Below, piece after piece: positions 13,900-15,838 of a stretch of DNA of 15,838 nt. The DNA is from UBA685 sp049889495 (lineage in GTDB: Bacteria > Pseudomonadota > Alphaproteobacteria > Puniceispirillales > Puniceispirillaceae). Positions within the stretch are counted from its first letter, which is position 1, and each line of letters opens with the position of its first letter. The DNA lies in NCBI GenBank assembly GCA_049889495.1, contig JBMHDH010000081.1, forward strand, positions 1-15,838, given 5' to 3'. Position numbers and translations under genes: made by a program. The notes beneath the pieces are model-generated. The model did no database searches. It saw only the letters and a program-made list of their open reading frames with translations, and was not told the DNA's origin.

Positions 13900-15008
13900 G
13901 AAATATCTCCATAAATGGCAACAGGATCACCAAGGCTATCATAATCAGGGCTAACCCCAAGGCCAGCTGCATCGCTGGCATATAATTTGCCATCTTTTGT
14001 CACAGGGCCAGGTTTGCCAGTCGAAGCGGTATTGTAATTATGCAAATCTGTTGAGTTTAATAAAAATTCGGATGGCGTAGAGGCGGCAAAATGTGACACA
14101 GCTGACGTCGCAATTTCCCCGCCCCAGCTATCTTCAGATACAACTGGAATGCGGTTGGCCACAAAAAAATCTCGCACGCGGCGCGCTTTTGACAAGCCGC
14201 CCAAATTGGAAATCTTCAAACAGGCGGCATCTGCGCCCTTATCATGGATAATGCGCATCGCCATTTTTAAATCAGTGATACATTCATCCAATTTCATTGG
14301 CATATCGGTTTTGGCGCGTACTTGCTGGCATTCTTCATAGGAATGACAGGGCTGTTCAAGGATATAATCTAGATCTCTGGTTGCCCTGACAACGCGAATG
14401 GCATCATCAACGCGCCAGCCTTGATTGGCATCGACCAAGGCTTTTTCCCCTTTTTTCAGCAAAGGCACAGTGGCCTTGATACGTTCAATATCATCTGCCC
14501 AATTCGCGCCAACCTTAATTTGAAATTGGCGATATCCTGATTGGCGATGCTGATCCAATTCCGCCGTTGTCTCGGCAATAGATTTTTGTGGCGCCACGCG
14601 ATACATCGGTGCGCCATCTGTCAATTTGCCCCCCATCAACATCCAAACAGGCATATCGCAAGATTGGCCAAGCAAATCCCAAAAGGCAGCATCAAAAGGT
14701 GCTTTGGCATAGCCATGACCTTGGATGGTGTGATCCATGACACGCTCTAGATGCCCCACCTGCCTTGGGTCTTGGCCAATTAAAGCTGGTGCCAGCAAAC
14801 GCGCGGCTGCCTCTACGCCTTCTGAATGGGCCACCATATAATTTTCACCACAAGGGGTAAATTCACCGCACCCTGTCAGGCCATGATCTGTATGAACCAC
14901 CACGATAGAGGCTTGTGCAACCGTGATCGCATTGCCTGCGCCCCAGCCATAACTGCCGCCGACATAAGGCAGGCCTTTTTTATAAATCGCAATTCCTTTG
15001 ATTTTCAT
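13896..15008 (-). CDS. Enolase-superfamily protein (mandelate racemase/muconate lactonizing family), copy 2
   Basis: A 370-residue paralogue of the adjacent gene, with the catalytic residues at the same indices: K165 (Q-I-K-V-G), D193, E218 (L-E-Q-P-C), D241 and K265 (C-L-K-I-S-N-L-G-G). The C-terminal barrel end has S291-E-D-S-W-G-G-E, a segment I recall in similar form in HpbD-type betaine epimerases. Elsewhere the two copies differ clearly: residues 15-30 of the capping domain, which shape substrate specificity, are unrelated, and this copy has L-H-N-Y-N where copy 1 has G-G-W-A-C. They may therefore act on different substrates. AGGAG lies upstream of the ATG. It sits 29 nt after the MDR dehydrogenase and is coupled to copy 1 by ATGA. 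It probably forms part of one leftward operon. Confidence 0.9.
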   Translation of the reverse strand: MKIKGIAIYKKGLPYVGGSYGWGAGNAITVAQASIVVVHTDHGLTGCGEFTPCGENYMVAHSEGVEAAARLLAPALIGQDPRQVGHLERVMDHTIQGHGYAKAPFDAAFWDLLGQSCDMPVWMLMGGKLTDGAPMYRVAPQKSIAETTAELDQHRQSGYRQFQIKVGANWADDIERIKATVPLLKKGEKALVDANQGWRVDDAIRVVRATRDLDYILEQPCHSYEECQQVRAKTDMPMKLDECITDLKMAMRIIHDKGADAACLKISNLGGLSKARRVRDFFVANRIPVVSEDSWGGEIATSAVSHFAASTPSEFLLNSTDLHNYNTASTGKPGPVTKDGKLYASDAAGLGVSPDYDSLGDPVAIYGDIS

Positions 15009-15037
15009 GTTACCTGCTCCTCATATTTTTTTGATGC

Positions 15038-15838
15038 TTAAGGGCAGACAACAATATTGCCAATATGCGTTTTGGCGATAAAAGCACGCTGGGCATCATG
15101 CAAATCTTCCAGCGGATAATGCGCTGCCAAAAGAGGTTTGATCTCGCCTTTTTCAATATAGCTGACAAGCTGGGCAAATAAGCCGACAGGCACAATGGTC
15201 GCGCCTGTAAAGACCAAATCACGCAGATAAAAGGTGCGCAAATCAAATGACACCATTGGCCCTGCAATTGCACCAGCACAGGTCAAGCGACCACCTCTTT
15301 CAATGCAATCTAGCCATGTTGGCCAGCGATCGCCGCCCACCACATCGGCCAGCACGCTGACCGTTGGCTTGCCAATGGCTTGTTGCAATTCCTCTTTTAA
15401 ATTGGCGCAATCACGATCAATCACATGATCTGCGCCAACCGCTTTGACATCTGCCATTTTGGATGCTGATGATAAGGCAATGGCAACCGCACCACGTCTT
15501 TGCACAAGCTGGATCAAGGCAGACCCAACACCGCCAGATGCCCCCGTGATCAACACGCTATCCCCTTTTGCGACATTGGCACGTTCCAGCATATTTTCAG
15601 CTGTGATATAGGAGGTGGCAAAAGTGGCCAATTCCGCATCTGTTAAATCGCTTTCAACCACATGCACATAGCGTTGGTCAATTTTGGTATATTGCGCAAA
15701 ACCGCCGTCACATTCTGAACCATAATAACCGCATTTATCACGATTCTGCGGATCGTTCCAATCTCTTAACCATGTGTCAATCATCACACGCTTGCCAAGT
15801 AAATCAGGGTTTGCCCCATCCCCAAGGCCGACAACTTC
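15038..15838 (-). CDS. Zinc-type (MDR) alcohol dehydrogenase/quinone oxidoreductase-like protein, N-terminus outside window
   Basis: The frame is open to the window edge, so about 266 C-terminal residues are visible of a protein usually near 330-350. A GTG at 15787 could be taken as a start, but the codons before it continue the family fold (E-V-V-G-L-G-D-G...L-L-G-K-R-V just before M-I-D-T-W), so it is internal. The nucleotide-binding motif is T98-G-A-S-G-G-V-G. The serines after the second strand (S123-S-A-S-K) suggest NADP preference, which is a guess. C-G-Y-Y-G-S-E-C-D-G-G-F shows only two cysteines, so the four-cysteine structural zinc site appears absent. It is followed by the two enolase-superfamily genes after 29 nt. 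It may reduce or oxidise a pathway carbonyl; the substrate is unknown. Confidence 0.85.
   Translation of the reverse strand, partial: EVVGLGDGANPDLLGKRVMIDTWLRDWNDPQNRDKCGYYGSECDGGFAQYTKIDQRYVHVVESDLTDAELATFATSYITAENMLERANVAKGDSVLITGASGGVGSALIQLVQRRGAVAIALSSASKMADVKAVGADHVIDRDCANLKEELQQAIGKPTVSVLADVVGGDRWPTWLDCIERGGRLTCAGAIAGPMVSFDLRTFYLRDLVFTGATIVPVGLFAQLVSYIEKGEIKPLLAAHYPLEDLHDAQRAFIAKTHIGNIVVCP

Noticed and set aside
984..15008. Reading the whole window as an oxidative uronate pathway: udh, enolase-superfamily cycloisomerase, DapA-family KdgD, aldehyde dehydrogenase.
   Set aside because: The DapA-family protein has Y-N-Y-P-G-R and K-E-S-S-G-D, not the motifs I recall for 5-keto-4-deoxyglucarate dehydratase, and the enolase-superfamily proteins have E-Q-P-C and paired lysines unlike Gci. 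They also sit with MttB and DAO genes that do not belong to that pathway, and more than 4 kb from udh.
15741..15787. Treating the MDR dehydrogenase as complete with a GTG start at 15787.
   Set aside because: The frame stays open to the window edge and the upstream codons continue the family's sequence; the part before the visible domain is needed for a full-length protein.

Overview
The window looks like a piece of a free-living, probably marine, alphaproteobacterial chromosome. The support is indirect: a Tat-exported TRAP-transporter binding protein, a molybdenum-hydroxylase gene set of CoxS/CoxM/CoxG type, a non-pyrrolysine MttB-family methyltransferase with an arginine-rich N-terminus, and tightly packed operons of moderate GC (judged by eye, not counted). 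A SAR116- or Rhodobacterales-like bacterium would fit, but no rRNA or marker gene is present to place it. I see no tRNA, IS element, CRISPR array or phage gene.

Layout. (A) 1-2281: a TRAP binding protein (minus strand, C-terminus outside the window) stands divergent from a clear uronate dehydrogenase (udh). Udh converges, with a 2-nt gap, on a class II cytochrome c gene. (B) 2389-2847: a small orphan lipoprotein. (C) 2925-6380: a molybdenum-hydroxylase locus. xdhC and a MocA-like cytidylyltransferase run left; a [2Fe-2S] subunit, an FAD subunit and coxG run right from the same intergenic region. The molybdopterin-binding catalytic subunit is not here. A 14-bp tandem repeat runs through the coxG stop codon. 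(D) 6464-11009: a leftward four-gene unit, read in transcription order as GntR/FCD regulator, DapA/NAL-family lyase, aldehyde dehydrogenase and FAD amine/amino-acid oxidoreductase. (E) 11155-12714: a rightward MttB-family methyltransferase, divergent from the regulator across a region full of ATTGT/ACAAT half-sites. A strong hairpin terminator separates it from (F) 12790-15838: a leftward unit of a zinc-type (MDR) dehydrogenase (N-terminus outside the window) and two tandem enolase-superfamily proteins.

How the genes may work together. Blocks D-F read as one catabolic locus for an N-methylated or betaine-like compound. The proposed steps are methyl removal (MttB family), epimerisation or racemisation (enolase superfamily), flavin oxidation of the amine, a Schiff-base lyase or deaminase, and aldehyde oxidation, under a local GntR repressor. 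The families match those of the known hydroxyproline-betaine (hpb) route, except that an MttB-type protein takes the place of the oxygenase demethylase and there are two epimerase-like genes. This is inference from family and context, and no substrate is visible in the sequence. Block A suggests uptake and oxidation of an organic acid, possibly a uronate. Block C is a molybdoenzyme set of unknown substrate.
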